Assembly: GCF_001436095.1 (NCBI RefSeq)
Contig: NZ_AYYK01000008.1
Location: 202,714-266,713, forward strand
Source of the DNA: Lapidilactobacillus dextrinicus DSM 20335
Lineage (GTDB): Bacteria; Bacillota; Bacilli; Lactobacillales; Lactobacillaceae
DNA length: 64,000 nt
Direction of reading: 5' to 3'
Shown piece after piece: positions 11,754 through 20,923 of this stretch. The first letter of the stretch is position 1. The number at the start of each line of letters is the position of its first letter. The notes beneath the pieces were generated by a model. It saw only the letters and a list, made by a program, of their open reading frames with translations, was not told the DNA's origin and ran no database searches. Made by a program: the position numbers and the translations under genes.

Positions 11754-12509
11754 GTTTTTATTTAAAGAGTATTGAATGTAAATAAATTTCCTTAGCTTAA
11801 TCTTCATCAGTGTTTACTTCGTTTTTATTTAAAGAGTATTGAATGTAAATATGATTAAATCCGGGCAATTAAGGCGTCCAAAGAACGTTTTTATTTAAAG
11901 AGTATTGAATGTAAATTCCCGTGACATTGAAGTTAATACGTATTCCAACATGGTTTTTATTTAAAGAGTATTGAATGTAAATAAAGTTAATCGATATTGA
12001 AACTGACGAAGAAGAAGGTTTTTATTTAAAGAGTATTGAATGTAAATCCTTGCCAAACACGATTGCCATATATGCCTTATCAGTGTTTTTATTTAAAGAG
12101 TATTGAATGTAAATAGACGATATGCAACGCGTCACCGGTGCGAAAAACGGTTTTTATTTAAAGAGTATTGAATGTAAATCATGCTTTTTGGCAATCAGTG
12201 GTTGCTCAGTTATTGGTTTTTATTTAAAGAGTATTGAATGTAAATTTCAGTGTGCTTGTTGTAACATCACTTTTCTGAAACGTTTTTATTTAAAGAGTAT
12301 TGAATGTAAATACTAGCATTTGAGCAGTGTCTGCGTCATAAATATTCGTTTTTATTTAAAGAGTATTGAATGTAAATTACCTCCTTATTTCTTTAGATAG
12401 CTATCTTTAAATCGTTTTTATTTAAAGAGTATTGAATGTAAAGCTTGAACGGAGAATTGAGCAAATGCAAGATTGGGTTGTTTTTATCTAAAAAGTATTG
12501 AATATAAAA
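11754..12509 (+). CRISPR. CRISPR array 2 (type I-B), 12 repeats
   Basis: Repeat starts: 11754, 11821, 11887, 11953, 12018, 12085, 12150, 12216, 12282, 12348, 12414 and 12480, giving 11 spacers of 35-37 nt. The repeat differs from array 1 by T instead of C at repeat position 9. The penultimate repeat also ends in G instead of T. The terminal copy (12480-12509) is degenerate, keeps the array 1 C at position 9 and has three other changes. Same orientation as array 1. Expected to share Cas6 and Cascade with array 1. Confidence 0.98.
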
Positions 12510-12722
12510 TGAAATACCCATATGGAGGCGAGGGGACCTGATGCCATTTTTTTAACATCATTGAATCACTAGTCTAGTAAGGTCTAATCGTATTTCTTTT
12601 GCGAAATATGTAAGCGTGTTAAACTTTGGTTAGAAGGGGATGTATTTGAAAAATATGGCGCCGTCATCGGATAATAATTATCCCCATCTGTATGAATAAT
12701 GACCAATAGGAGGGAATCGCTT
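12510..12722. other. Gap downstream of array 2
   Basis: 213 bp with no convincing gene. It holds the ribosome binding site of the next gene (AGGAGGG near 12708-12714). I see no repeat or strong terminator in it. Confidence 0.6.
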
Positions 12723-13841
12723 ATGACTAAAGTAGGCAAGGAACTATTAATGCAGTTAAAAGAGGCGACGGGACCTTTTGTAACAATTATGCTTAATACT
12801 CCCGCGGATCATCAAGGTGTTGAAAAAGCACAACTTAAATTTAAGAATTTTGCTAAAGAAGCAAAGAAACGTTTTGAAAAAAAATATCCTGATGCTAATT
12901 GGGAAAGCTATCAAGCCAAACTAGATGCATTAGCAACAGATCAGTCTTTTTGGCGTAGTGCTTCAACAAGTGTAGCGATCTTTTTAACAGAAAGTGACAC
13001 ATTGGTTCATCACTTAAGTATTCATACGGATGATCAGTATTATGTTGGGGACACCCCCTACTTATTAGCGGCCATTCGTAATTCGCAATTCAACTACACT
13101 TACTATTTGCTGGCATTGAATCGTGACTCAATGAAGCTCTACTTTGTTGATAATGAGCAAATTAGCTTAGTTGATTTACCAGATGGAGCACCGATTGACG
13201 TCCCAACAGCATTAGGCGAAGAAACACGTGACGGTAGTTTAAGTTACACTTCCCAAGGGCGTGGTACAGGATCTAAGGAAGGTGTTACTTATCACGGTGT
13301 TAATACTAAGGATGAAGAAGTAGAGATCGACTGGAAGAATTATTATCAAGCTGTTGATACTTTCTTACGCAGTGACTTAGATAACGAAGCTGGCTATCCG
13401 CTGTATCTTTTTGCTTTACCTGAGAATCAAACGATGTTTAAGAAATATGCGAAAGCAGATTTCTTCAGTACAGATGCAGCAATCAGTATGTCACCATCAA
13501 CGTTAACTGATAACGAGATTGGTGAGAAGGCTATTCCAGAAATTGCCAAACAATTAGCTGAAAAAGAAGTGACTGAGTATCAAGATTTATTAAATGGAAA
13601 GTTCATTGAACAACTGGTTGATATTGTCCCAATGACAGAAGATGGTCGCGTAGCTAATTTGTTTATTGCCACATCTAATCTGGTTGATGGCTATGGTGAA
13701 GATCCTGATGCTGAATATGATCGGCGTCAAGTCTTGAATACGATGACGATTAATGCCCTCAAGAACAATGGTGAAGCTCATATTCTTGATCAAAAGGCCG
13801 TTCCAGGTGAAAAGAGTTTATTAGCGGTATTACGCTATTAA
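12723..13841 (+). CDS. baeRF-family protein (bacterial eRF1-like, family 6 type)
   Basis: 372 residues. It resembles the bacterial archaeo-eukaryotic release-factor-like (baeRF) proteins, thought from comparative genomics to act at ribosomes; no reaction is established. Cues: an N-terminal segment FVTIMLNTP followed by a basic helix, the central eRF1 domain-like YYLLALNRDSMKLYFVDNEQISLVDLP, and a C-terminal stretch ending HILDQKAVPGEKSLLAVLRY. Start chosen at ATG 12723 because AGGAGG lies 9 nt upstream; an in-frame ATG at 12699 would include the ribosome binding site. Single-gene unit with a terminator at 13867-13911. It lies next to array 2 but shows no feature linking it to CRISPR function. 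Confidence 0.7.
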   Translation: MTKVGKELLMQLKEATGPFVTIMLNTPADHQGVEKAQLKFKNFAKEAKKRFEKKYPDANWESYQAKLDALATDQSFWRSASTSVAIFLTESDTLVHHLSIHTDDQYYVGDTPYLLAAIRNSQFNYTYYLLALNRDSMKLYFVDNEQISLVDLPDGAPIDVPTALGEETRDGSLSYTSQGRGTGSKEGVTYHGVNTKDEEVEIDWKNYYQAVDTFLRSDLDNEAGYPLYLFALPENQTMFKKYAKADFFSTDAAISMSPSTLTDNEIGEKAIPEIAKQLAEKEVTEYQDLLNGKFIEQLVDIVPMTEDGRVANLFIATSNLVDGYGEDPDAEYDRRQVLNTMTINALKNNGEAHILDQKAVPGEKSLLAVLRY

Positions 13842-13866
13842 GTATTGAAATAAATAAAACATCTAT

Positions 13867-13911
13867 CAAAAAATCCTCTAAGGCTGTGTTGAAGCCTTAG
13901 GGGATTTTTAA
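13867..13911. terminator. Bidirectional terminator
   Basis: AAATCCTCTAAGGCT pairs with AGCCTTAGGGGATTT (one mismatch), flanked by A and T runs; serves the convergent genes on both sides. Confidence 0.85.
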
Positions 13912-13918
13912 TTAGATA

Positions 13919-15034
13919 TTAGTGCTTTTTCAATTGTTTACTGTACAGTTGTTCTAAATGAGGGCGTTTTGTATCAATGATGATTTTTGCTTCTGCAAAA
14001 ATTGAATTTAGTAGTTTATTGGTAACAAAGCGCCATTGTTGTTTGGTTTCATTTTTGGAATTAAGGATTTCTGGAGCTAGTAGTTTTAAAGTCGTGAGCC
14101 AATTTTGTTCAATGTTATCAATTTGGTCGGCGTCGATATTTTTAAGGATGGTATATAACGAGTCTAAAAATTCTTGTTTGGTGGCATCATCAAGACTGGT
14201 TAGCCAGTTAGTAACTGTATGTTGGGTGAATTGAGACAGTTCATTTGGTGCAGCAATTAGTTGGAAGTGATTATTTTTAATTTGCCAAGTGAAGGGATCA
14301 TGCTGCTTAATACCAGCGCCATTACTTTTAACCACTTGATAATTTGCCTCGGGTTCTAATAACAAGCCAACGATTGAAGCTTCCGGAATGAATTTGTGGA
14401 TTTTAACTTTGATCGTTAGTGGCAATGGTGTCTTTAAACCAGGACCGTCAATACTATAAGCGCCCTTTAGTACTTGTTGCGCCATTCCTTGACTATGAAT
14501 AGCAGCATAAGTAGCAAGATTACCACCTTTAGAATGACCACCAATGTAGAAACGCCCTGGGTGTAATCGAGTCATGCGTTGATAATACTGTAGTGCCGAC
14601 TTTTGGGAAGGAATTGTTTCTAGAAAAGTCATGTTAAAGTCTTCCTTCCAGTCAACTAGCGTGGAAGTTGTTCCGCGAAAAGCGACGAAATATTGTTTAG
14701 GCGCAAATTCTAGCGTGACAGCACTAAATTGTTCTTCGGCTTTAACATTAGTTTTTGTTTCCCAATTATGCCATTTTAAGTTTTGATAACGGCGACTTTT
14801 TTGCAGTGCTTGCAATAATTTCAAGTTTGCCTGAGGATTCCAAGTTTGTTTAATCGCGCTTTTAAGAAGTTTTTGATCATTAATTGCTGCAAATTTATAA
14901 CTAGGCTGACGTTCTAAAATCGTGTAATCAAGGTAAGCCAGTTGGGCTAGAATCGTCGCATCCAACTCGTTGAAGGGCATTTGAGCAAAAGTTTGCGGAC
15001 CAAAATTTTCAAGGTAATTAATAATGTTTTTCAA
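13919..15034 (-). CDS. DUF2974 (Mbeg1-like) alpha/beta hydrolase
   Basis: 371 residues, no signal peptide. An alpha/beta-hydrolase fold protein: nucleophile elbow FYIGGHSKGGNLATYAA (GHSKG, serine nucleophile) preceded by a FVAFRGTTSTLVDWKEDF strand-turn, both characteristic of the DUF2974/lipase-like family. The substrate is unknown, probably a lipid or small ester. The start is taken at TTG 15034, which sits 6 nt after GAGGTG; the upstream in-frame GTG at 15043 is part of that ribosome binding site. Monocistronic: pepD upstream ends in its own terminator. Confidence 0.75.
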   Translation of the reverse strand: MKNIINYLENFGPQTFAQMPFNELDATILAQLAYLDYTILERQPSYKFAAINDQKLLKSAIKQTWNPQANLKLLQALQKSRRYQNLKWHNWETKTNVKAEEQFSAVTLEFAPKQYFVAFRGTTSTLVDWKEDFNMTFLETIPSQKSALQYYQRMTRLHPGRFYIGGHSKGGNLATYAAIHSQGMAQQVLKGAYSIDGPGLKTPLPLTIKVKIHKFIPEASIVGLLLEPEANYQVVKSNGAGIKQHDPFTWQIKNNHFQLIAAPNELSQFTQHTVTNWLTSLDDATKQEFLDSLYTILKNIDADQIDNIEQNWLTTLKLLAPEILNSKNETKQQWRFVTNKLLNSIFAEAKIIIDTKRPHLEQLYSKQLKKH

Positions 15035-15168
15035 TGCTGTCACCTCGTGGCCTAATAAGATTTGTCACTATTAGTATAACTGAATCCAAGCTTAAATCGA
15101 AGAAAATCGTCGGGTGATCTATAACGGAACCGGTTGAAATGATTTGAGTTTTTTCTAGAGTCCGATAT

Positions 15169-15205
15169 AAAAAAGTGCGAGCAAATTAATTTGCTCGCAC
15201 TTTAA
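15169..15205. terminator. Terminator of pepD
   Basis: Perfect palindrome AAAGTGCGAGCAAAT-TA-ATTTGCTCGCACTTT just after the pepD stop, with flanking A/T runs. Confidence 0.85.
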
Positions 15206-15218
15206 TCGTGGTTATTTA

Positions 15219-16628
15219 TTAGTCATGTAATTGGAATTTCAAATTCATTTTTGGTTCACCAAAGGCTAACATCTGACCTAATAAGGTATTGGCATTTTTT
15301 TGATACAAGTCAGCCATTTGATTATTAATATCGCCTAGGTAAGCTTGGATGTCGGTGTGGGACTTGTATGCTTGATCAGCTTCGATTTGTAAATGGCGGC
15401 AAGCAGCAACAGTATTTTGTTCGAAGATATTTTCTTCATCTTCATACAAATCAAAGTTACTATCACCAATTAAAGCCATAATGTTTGTTAACCAATAAAT
15501 ATTGTTAGGGTTCAATTCAGTGGTTGTATTCTTATAATTTTCTGGTGTATCAGTAACGTTAGCATAGAATGGTACAACGGCGTTAAAGGTATTAGGACCA
15601 AATGCTAACCAATGAATACCGGCAATTTCTGCAGGGACATCATTCCGAATTTGGAGGATGTGTAATTCTTGGTTACGATTGATACCGATTGGCCGTAATA
15701 ATTTCTTTTCTTCAGCAGTTCCTAATGAACCGTATGCATCATAAACAGTGTTTTGATAATGTGAACTCAAGACAAATTTAACATCTTCAATGCTAATCTT
15801 CTTGTCTGTTCGACAAATGAAAGGTAAGTCTTGATCAAAAGGATCAGTATCAAATTCAGGATTGAAGTATTTTTGGCCATACCAAGCACGAGGATTGTTA
15901 TAGCGGGTATCTTTAATTGTGGCACTGCCAAAAATATGACGTAAGTTAACTTGGTCGCGATCTGGATTTAAGTGATACTTTTCAATTAATTCAGGTAAGT
16001 CGGCTGCAAACATTGTATCGTCAGAATTGAAATCAAATTCAGCAATGTTGAAACGGTTAGGTGCAACAACGTAGGCATCATCAGGAATACGGATAGCAGC
16101 CCAGTGATGACCAGCGATGGATTCGAAGTACCAAACTTCATCTTTATCAGAGAAGCAGATACCGTTAGTTTCATAAGTACCATATTTCTCTAATAGCGCA
16201 CCTAAACGTTTGACACCTTCACGAGCAGAATTGATGTAAGGCAACGTTATAACGACGAAATCTTCTTCACCAAGACCGTCTTTAGTTAATGGATCAACGC
16301 CTAAAATACGTGAATTAGTCGTGATTGTTTCGGTAGCAGTCATGGCAACATTATTAGCGTTAATACCAGCAGCAGCCCAAATACCGCTTGAAAGATCAGC
16401 TTCAGGTGTTGAGGTGTAACGTAATGGATTATCTGGTAAATCTAGTTCAACCGGACTTAAAACGGCTTTGTAATGTTTGGGTTGTTCGTTAGGATTAACA
16501 ACAACAAATCTTTGGGGGTCAAGAGGACCAGCACCGTCTTCGTTACGGGCGATCAACGTTGAACCATCGATGGTTGCGTCTTTACCAACTAAAATTGTCG
16601 TACAGGAACCTTTTTTACGTTTTATCAT
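15219..16628 (-). CDS. pepD: C69-family dipeptidase (PepD type)
   Basis: 469 residues. Cytosolic dipeptidase of the N-terminal-nucleophile C69 (formerly U34) family, used by lactobacilli to finish peptide breakdown. The catalytic cysteine is expected at residue 9 in [28 protein letters not shown], the family N-terminal signature. Further conserved blocks are [14 protein letters not shown] and the [11 protein letters not shown] region. Start at ATG 16628, because AAGGA directly abuts the ATG at 16637 and is spaced 9 nt from 16628. Single gene with its own terminator. Confidence 0.9.
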   Translation of the reverse strand: MIKRKKGSCTTILVGKDATIDGSTLIARNEDGAGPLDPQRFVVVNPNEQPKHYKAVLSPVELDLPDNPLRYTSTPEADLSSGIWAAAGINANNVAMTATETITTNSRILGVDPLTKDGLGEEDFVVITLPYINSAREGVKRLGALLEKYGTYETNGICFSDKDEVWYFESIAGHHWAAIRIPDDAYVVAPNRFNIAEFDFNSDDTMFAADLPELIEKYHLNPDRDQVNLRHIFGSATIKDTRYNNPRAWYGQKYFNPEFDTDPFDQDLPFICRTDKKISIEDVKFVLSSHYQNTVYDAYGSLGTAEEKKLLRPIGINRNQELHILQIRNDVPAEIAGIHWLAFGPNTFNAVVPFYANVTDTPENYKNTTTELNPNNIYWLTNIMALIGDSNFDLYEDEENIFEQNTVAACRHLQIEADQAYKSHTDIQAYLGDINNQMADLYQKNANTLLGQMLAFGEPKMNLKFQLHD

Positions 16629-16816
16629 AATTATCATTCCTTAGTAGAGATGTTTGTTAATAATTGTAGGTCAATTTTGATAAAAAATAAAGATAACCAA
16701 ACGTTCGTTATTAAATTGTCACGTTAGTTTCATTTAATCACAAGTATAAATTGATGATGTTAGGCTCGATTAGAATAAAACGAAGTTGTTAATTAGGAAA
16801 TACAGTTGTTATTATA

Positions 16817-16844
16817 TTTCAACAAGATAACAATTTTGTTGAAA
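16817..16844. promoter_or_regulatory. Candidate operator upstream of hemH
   Basis: Inverted repeat TTTCAACAA / TTGTTGAAA separated by 10 bp, about 25 bp upstream of a TATAAT (16870-16875). It is well placed for regulator binding. The regulator is unknown. Confidence 0.4.
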
Positions 16845-16923
16845 GCCGTTAGTTGGTCTGTTGTCAGTGTATAATATTACACGATTAACAAGTAATACCA
16901 ACTGATGAACAGGAAGATTTTTA

Positions 16924-17889
16924 ATGAAAAAAGGGATTTTATTAGTAAATCTGGGCACACCGGAACAACCAAAAGCAGGTCCGGTACGTCGTTATTTACG
17001 TAAATTTTTAGGAGATCGCCGAGTTATTGATATGCCTCGTGTGCCTTGGTGGCTGATTTTAAATTTAATGATTTTACCGACACGGCCTAAACATTCTGCT
17101 GAATTGTACCAAAAAATTTGGTCCGATGAAAAAGGATCACCGCTGTTGTACTACACTCAACGCCAAGCAACTCAATTACAAGAGAAGTTTCCTGATCAAA
17201 TGGTACGTTACGCGATGTGTTATAGTAAGCCATTTGTGCCAGATATCTTAAGCGAGATGATGGCGCTGGGCATGGAAGAATTAACCGTAATTCCGATGTA
17301 CCCGCAATATTCACAAACAACAGTTGCACCGGTTTTTGATCAGGTTAGCGATTATTTTAAGGATAAAGCTAATATTCCGCAAATTTATTTCCAACAGAGT
17401 TTTTACCGTGAACCACTTTATATTAAGTACATGGCTAATCAGATTAAGGCAGAATTGGCTCACGAAAAATATGATAAGATTATTTTTTCTTATCACGGGA
17501 TTCCGCAGAAATACGTTAAACATGGTGATCCATATCCCAAGCAATGTGATGAAACCACTCGGCAAGTTATGGAACTGATTGGTGACTTCCCGTATCTACA
17601 AACTTACCAATCAAAATTTGGCCCTAGTGAATGGTTAACACCGGCAACCGCGGATATTATGAAGAAGTTACCTCAACAAGGTAATAAACGTATTCTTGTT
17701 TTAACGCCAGCGTTTGTTGCAGATTGTTTAGAAACACTTGAAGAAATTGAACATGAGAATCGTGATTATTTCATGAAAAATGGCGGCGAAATTTTTACTT
17801 ATCTACATCCGCTTAACGATAGTCCCGTTTTTACTGACTTACTTGAAAAAATCGTCCTTGACCATGAAACGGTTAAAGAGCATCACTAG
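16924..17889 (+). CDS. hemH: Ferrochelatase (coproporphyrin III-type, CpfC/HemH)
   Basis: 321 residues, soluble. Inserts ferrous iron into a porphyrin; in Gram-positives the substrate is usually coproporphyrin III. Family features: the N-terminal GILLVNLGTPEQP, the metal-site SYHGIPQKYVKHGDPYPKQC with its histidine, and PAFVADCLETLEEI carrying the second conserved acidic set. Start follows GGAAG at usable distance. No other haem biosynthesis gene lies within this window, which fits the lactobacillus pattern of haem auxotrophs with a stray ferrochelatase. A near-perfect inverted repeat precedes the promoter. Followed after about 50 bp by a DUF1905 gene. Confidence 0.93.
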   Translation: MKKGILLVNLGTPEQPKAGPVRRYLRKFLGDRRVIDMPRVPWWLILNLMILPTRPKHSAELYQKIWSDEKGSPLLYYTQRQATQLQEKFPDQMVRYAMCYSKPFVPDILSEMMALGMEELTVIPMYPQYSQTTVAPVFDQVSDYFKDKANIPQIYFQQSFYREPLYIKYMANQIKAELAHEKYDKIIFSYHGIPQKYVKHGDPYPKQCDETTRQVMELIGDFPYLQTYQSKFGPSEWLTPATADIMKKLPQQGNKRILVLTPAFVADCLETLEEIEHENRDYFMKNGGEIFTYLHPLNDSPVFTDLLEKIVLDHETVKEHH

Positions 17890-17940
17890 TCGAAACTTCA
17901 TGCTTATTAGCACGGTAGTTTGAATTAGGGAGGGCTATTT

Positions 17941-18234
17941 ATGGCGAAGAATAAAGTTTATCAATATACAGCTGTAATTAAAGCTTCAGAAGTGGGTAAG
18001 GGTGGCGCTTATGTGGTTTTTCCTTACGATATTCGGGAAGAGTTTGGGCGTGGTCGTGTCAAAGTCCATGTCACCTTTGATGGTGTCCCTTATGATGGCA
18101 GTATTATTAATATGGGCGTTAAAAATCCCGATGGCTCAATTTGTTATATTATTGGTGTCCGCAAGGCAATTCGTGAGCAACTCCATAAAACAATTGGAGA
18201 TTCATTAATAGTTACCGTTCAAGAAAAAGCATAA
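17941..18234 (+). CDS. DUF1905 domain protein
   Basis: 97 residues comprising little more than a DUF1905 domain (AYVVFPYDIREEFGRGRVKVHVTFDGVPYDGSI and the C-terminal IRKQ-like VRKAIREQLHKTIGDSLIVTVQE). Function unknown; in other bacteria the domain is often fused to a YdeI-type domain. AGGGAGGG precedes the ATG. It lies 51 bp after hemH with no terminator between them, so the two may be cotranscribed. A strong terminator follows. Confidence 0.8.
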   Translation: MAKNKVYQYTAVIKASEVGKGGAYVVFPYDIREEFGRGRVKVHVTFDGVPYDGSIINMGVKNPDGSICYIIGVRKAIREQLHKTIGDSLIVTVQEKA

Positions 18235-18276
18235 AAAAAGTGCCTTAGACAATCATTGTCTAGGGCATTTTTTAAA
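18231..18276 (+). terminator. Terminator after the DUF1905 gene
   Basis: AAAGTGCCTTAGACAAT pairs with ATTGTCTAGGGCATTTT (one mismatch), followed by a T run; also usable for the opposing lpdC gene. Confidence 0.85.
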
Positions 18277-18321
18277 TACTTTCCTCAGTCATTTAAGCTT
18301 TTTAGATAATGTACTAAATTC

Positions 18322-19797
18322 TTATTTCAAGTATTTTTCCCAATCAGGAACCTCTTGGAACTGAGCTCGTTCAAATTGATCTTTCATATCAAAGGGTACG
18401 GTTCCATCGATAACTAATTTTGAAGACATACCGCGGAAACGAATTGATTTAGGATCATATTCAGGCCGTTCAGATGGATCAAGTGGGTGATTGCGCATCC
18501 CTTGCAAGACCATTAGATCTTGGTCAGCTTGGAAACGTGTATTCATTGTCCAAATCACGTCATTCATGTCGAAAATATCAACATCATCATCAACCAGAAT
18601 AACCGTTTTTAATTCTTTAAAGGCCGAAAAGGCTAGAAGAGCTGCTTGACGTTGAATACCTTCATCAGCCGCATTTTCTTTATGGATTTGCATAATGGTC
18701 ATTAATTTGCCACCACCTGCTGGTGGATTATAAACATTTAACACTTTGCCAGGAATAGCACGTTCTACTAGCGAGAGAATACTTGCTTCCGTAGGGATTC
18801 CGGCCATACTAACGTGTTCTTCGCTAGGACCGATAACGGACTGCATGATAGGATTTTCTTTGCGATGAGTGACGGCGGTAACTTTAATCACTTGTAAAGC
18901 AGGATTAGCGTCACCATCATAACCAGGAAATTCCGGCATAGCTTTACCAGTATGGGTGTTGATATCTTCTTGGATACGTTCATTGGGCATAATATAACCT
19001 TCCAACGTATATTCAGCACGGGCAATGGCGTTTTCGTCAACAGTAATACCTTTAACTAATTCAACGGGTTGTTGTCGGATAGCACCAGCGACACCTAGCC
19101 CGTTGTAACCAAAAGGTGTGGTTGGTGGTTCAAAGGTTGCACCAATGGTAATAGCCGGATCAAGACCAATGCTAATGGTAATTGGCATTGGTTGATTAGC
19201 TTTTTCATATTCTTCAGCAAAGGCGCCAATATGACGACCACCCGGCATAATATAAATGCCGATTTTATCTTTATCTTCGAGCACCATGCGATGAATTGTG
19301 ACATCACTCTTAGATTTATCCATACTTGAACCAGCAACAACGCCGACAGTAATATAAGGACCGGCATCCCGAGGCGTATTGGTTGGTGCAGCGACTAATT
19401 TGCGAATGTCAAAGTCTTCATCAGTTGCACGATGGATAACTTCGTGAGCTGGTGCGTCTTTTTCCTCAACCATCGTTGGCCAGACGGGTTTAGTAACAGC
19501 TTCGTTTAAAAACTGACCTAGAGTTTGATAATCATGATGGAACATTAAGCCGACGCGTTTACGGCTAGCCATTAAACCAATTAATACTCGAGTATCGTTA
19601 AAACCCTTGACATTGTTAAACATCATGGCTGGACCTTCCTGTGTTGGTCGTACAACTGTACCACCAGCGCCGATGTAACGATAGACACCAGCCAATTGGG
19701 CATCAGGATCAACCTCAACATCTGTTTCATGATATTGCCCGTCATGTTGCTGTAATTCTGCTAAGACTTTGCGTAAGTCCCATTTTTCTAAGCTCAT
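18322..19797 (-). CDS. lpdC: UbiD-family decarboxylase, LpdC-like (gallate decarboxylase catalytic subunit)
   Basis: 491 residues, the usual length of LpdC. UbiD enzymes use prenylated FMN for reversible non-oxidative decarboxylation; from memory this sequence is very close to Lactiplantibacillus LpdC, which decarboxylates gallate and protocatechuate. Recognisable blocks include YRYIGAGGTVVRPTQEGPAM, KSDVTIHRMV, IMPGGRHIGAFAEEY, and FRGMSSKLVIDGTVPFD near the C-terminus. AAAGGAG precedes the ATG. The partners lpdB (UbiX-like prenyltransferase) and lpdD are not in this window, so the cofactor must be made elsewhere. Divergent from an RpiR-type regulator gene with a 213 bp shared upstream region. 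Confidence 0.88.
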   Translation of the reverse strand: MSLEKWDLRKVLAELQQHDGQYHETDVEVDPDAQLAGVYRYIGAGGTVVRPTQEGPAMMFNNVKGFNDTRVLIGLMASRKRVGLMFHHDYQTLGQFLNEAVTKPVWPTMVEEKDAPAHEVIHRATDEDFDIRKLVAAPTNTPRDAGPYITVGVVAGSSMDKSKSDVTIHRMVLEDKDKIGIYIMPGGRHIGAFAEEYEKANQPMPITISIGLDPAITIGATFEPPTTPFGYNGLGVAGAIRQQPVELVKGITVDENAIARAEYTLEGYIMPNERIQEDINTHTGKAMPEFPGYDGDANPALQVIKVTAVTHRKENPIMQSVIGPSEEHVSMAGIPTEASILSLVERAIPGKVLNVYNPPAGGGKLMTIMQIHKENAADEGIQRQAALLAFSAFKELKTVILVDDDVDIFDMNDVIWTMNTRFQADQDLMVLQGMRNHPLDPSERPEYDPKSIRFRGMSSKLVIDGTVPFDMKDQFERAQFQEVPDWEKYLK

Positions 19798-20010
19798 GAA
19801 TGATTCAACTCCTTTTTACTTTACAACTTCATCATAAAAGGACCAGTTAACCTCATCAATTCAAAAACGAATGAGTTAGATGACAAAATGGAATAGTAGA
19901 ATATTTATAGCTAGTTTTTAAAATTAGTTTTAGCTAAATTGATCAGTTCAACAAGGACTGCTGTTTATCGACGAAACATGTTACAATGTGAACAGAGGGG
20001 TGATGCAGGC

Positions 20011-20742
20011 ATGTTTCATAATATTGATTTGAAAAGTTTAAGTGAGTTGGAGCTAGATGTTTATAACTATATTATTAGTCATCCTAAGCAGGTTCAGCAA
20101 TTAACAATTCGCCAGTTAGCTAGTGAGGCGCATGTTTCAACAACGACAATTAGCCGTTTTTGCCAAAAGATGAACCTTAGCGGCTTTTCAGAATTAAAAT
20201 ATGTCATTCGCGATGAGTTACACGCGGAACAACATGTTTATCCAAGTTACGACATCAGTACACCTTTAACAGATTTCTTTACTAAAGTTTCACGCGATGA
20301 ATTTGACCAAAAGATTGATCAATGCGTCAAGATGATTCAACAAGCTAAGTTAGTCGTTTTTGTAGGGATCGGCAGTAGTGGTAGTTTGGGCGATTATGGT
20401 GCGCGCTTCTTAGCTAACGCCGGCGCGTTTGCCTTATCAATTAAGGATCCATTTCAACCATCATTACGCAATGATACGGATTTAAGTGAGACCTTGTTTA
20501 TTGTTTTATCGGTTTCGGGAATGACTAAAGAGATTATTATGCGTTCAGGTGAGTACAAACAAAATGGCGCAAAAATTGTTGCAATCACCAACCATGAGCA
20601 TTCCCCCATTACGACTTTAGCGGATTTGACTATTTCATATTATATGCCGGAACGTAATGCCGGCGATCACGTAAATATGACAACGCAAGTGCCAGTGGTC
20701 TACTTGCTCGAAACAATGGCTAATCGCTTTGCTGAAAGCTGA
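20011..20742 (+). CDS. RpiR/MurR-family transcriptional regulator
   Basis: 243 residues. N-terminal RpiR helix-turn-helix (about residues 1-75; QLTIRQLASEAHVSTTTISRFCQKMNLSGFSELK) and C-terminal SIS sugar-phosphate-binding domain (about 95-240; VVFVGIGSSGSLGDYGARFLA, VLSVSGMTKEIIM). Such regulators respond to a phosphosugar. The ORF extends upstream to 19939, but AGAGGGGTG precedes ATG 20011, which gives the usual RpiR start. Next downstream are a cellobiose-type EIIC and a 6-phospho-beta-glucosidase on the same strand, so control of beta-glucoside use is the natural inference; a terminator separates it from them. Confidence 0.9.
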   Translation: MFHNIDLKSLSELELDVYNYIISHPKQVQQLTIRQLASEAHVSTTTISRFCQKMNLSGFSELKYVIRDELHAEQHVYPSYDISTPLTDFFTKVSRDEFDQKIDQCVKMIQQAKLVVFVGIGSSGSLGDYGARFLANAGAFALSIKDPFQPSLRNDTDLSETLFIVLSVSGMTKEIIMRSGEYKQNGAKIVAITNHEHSPITTLADLTISYYMPERNAGDHVNMTTQVPVVYLLETMANRFAES

Positions 20743-20757
20743 TCAGCCGTCCAATAG

Positions 20758-20791
20758 AAACATGTTCCTTAATTGGAACATGTCTTTTTTT
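20758..20791 (+). terminator. Terminator after the RpiR gene
   Basis: ACATGTTCC / GGAACATGT stem with a 6 nt loop, followed by CTTTTTTTG. Confidence 0.87.
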
Positions 20792-20864
20792 GTCTGATTT
20801 GTACCAAAACTGGCTGAATACCTTTTAATTTTTGAGGCAACCCAGTATGATTATTGGTGAGCTA

Positions 20865-20878
20865 TGAAATCGCTTACA
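20865..20878. promoter_or_regulatory. Candidate cre (CcpA) site upstream of the EIIC gene
   Basis: TGAAATCGCTTACA matches the consensus TGWAARCGYTWNCA at 13 of 14 positions and lies 46 bp before the EIIC start, so carbon catabolite repression is likely. Confidence 0.6.
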
Positions 20879-20923
20879 GAAATTATTTTATTCATAAATT
20901 TTTTATATGGGAGTGTGGTTTAG

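Noticed and set aside
12122..12316. Open reading frame inside array 2
   Set aside because: Made of repeat-spacer units; the repeated peptide FYLKSIECK comes from the CRISPR repeat.
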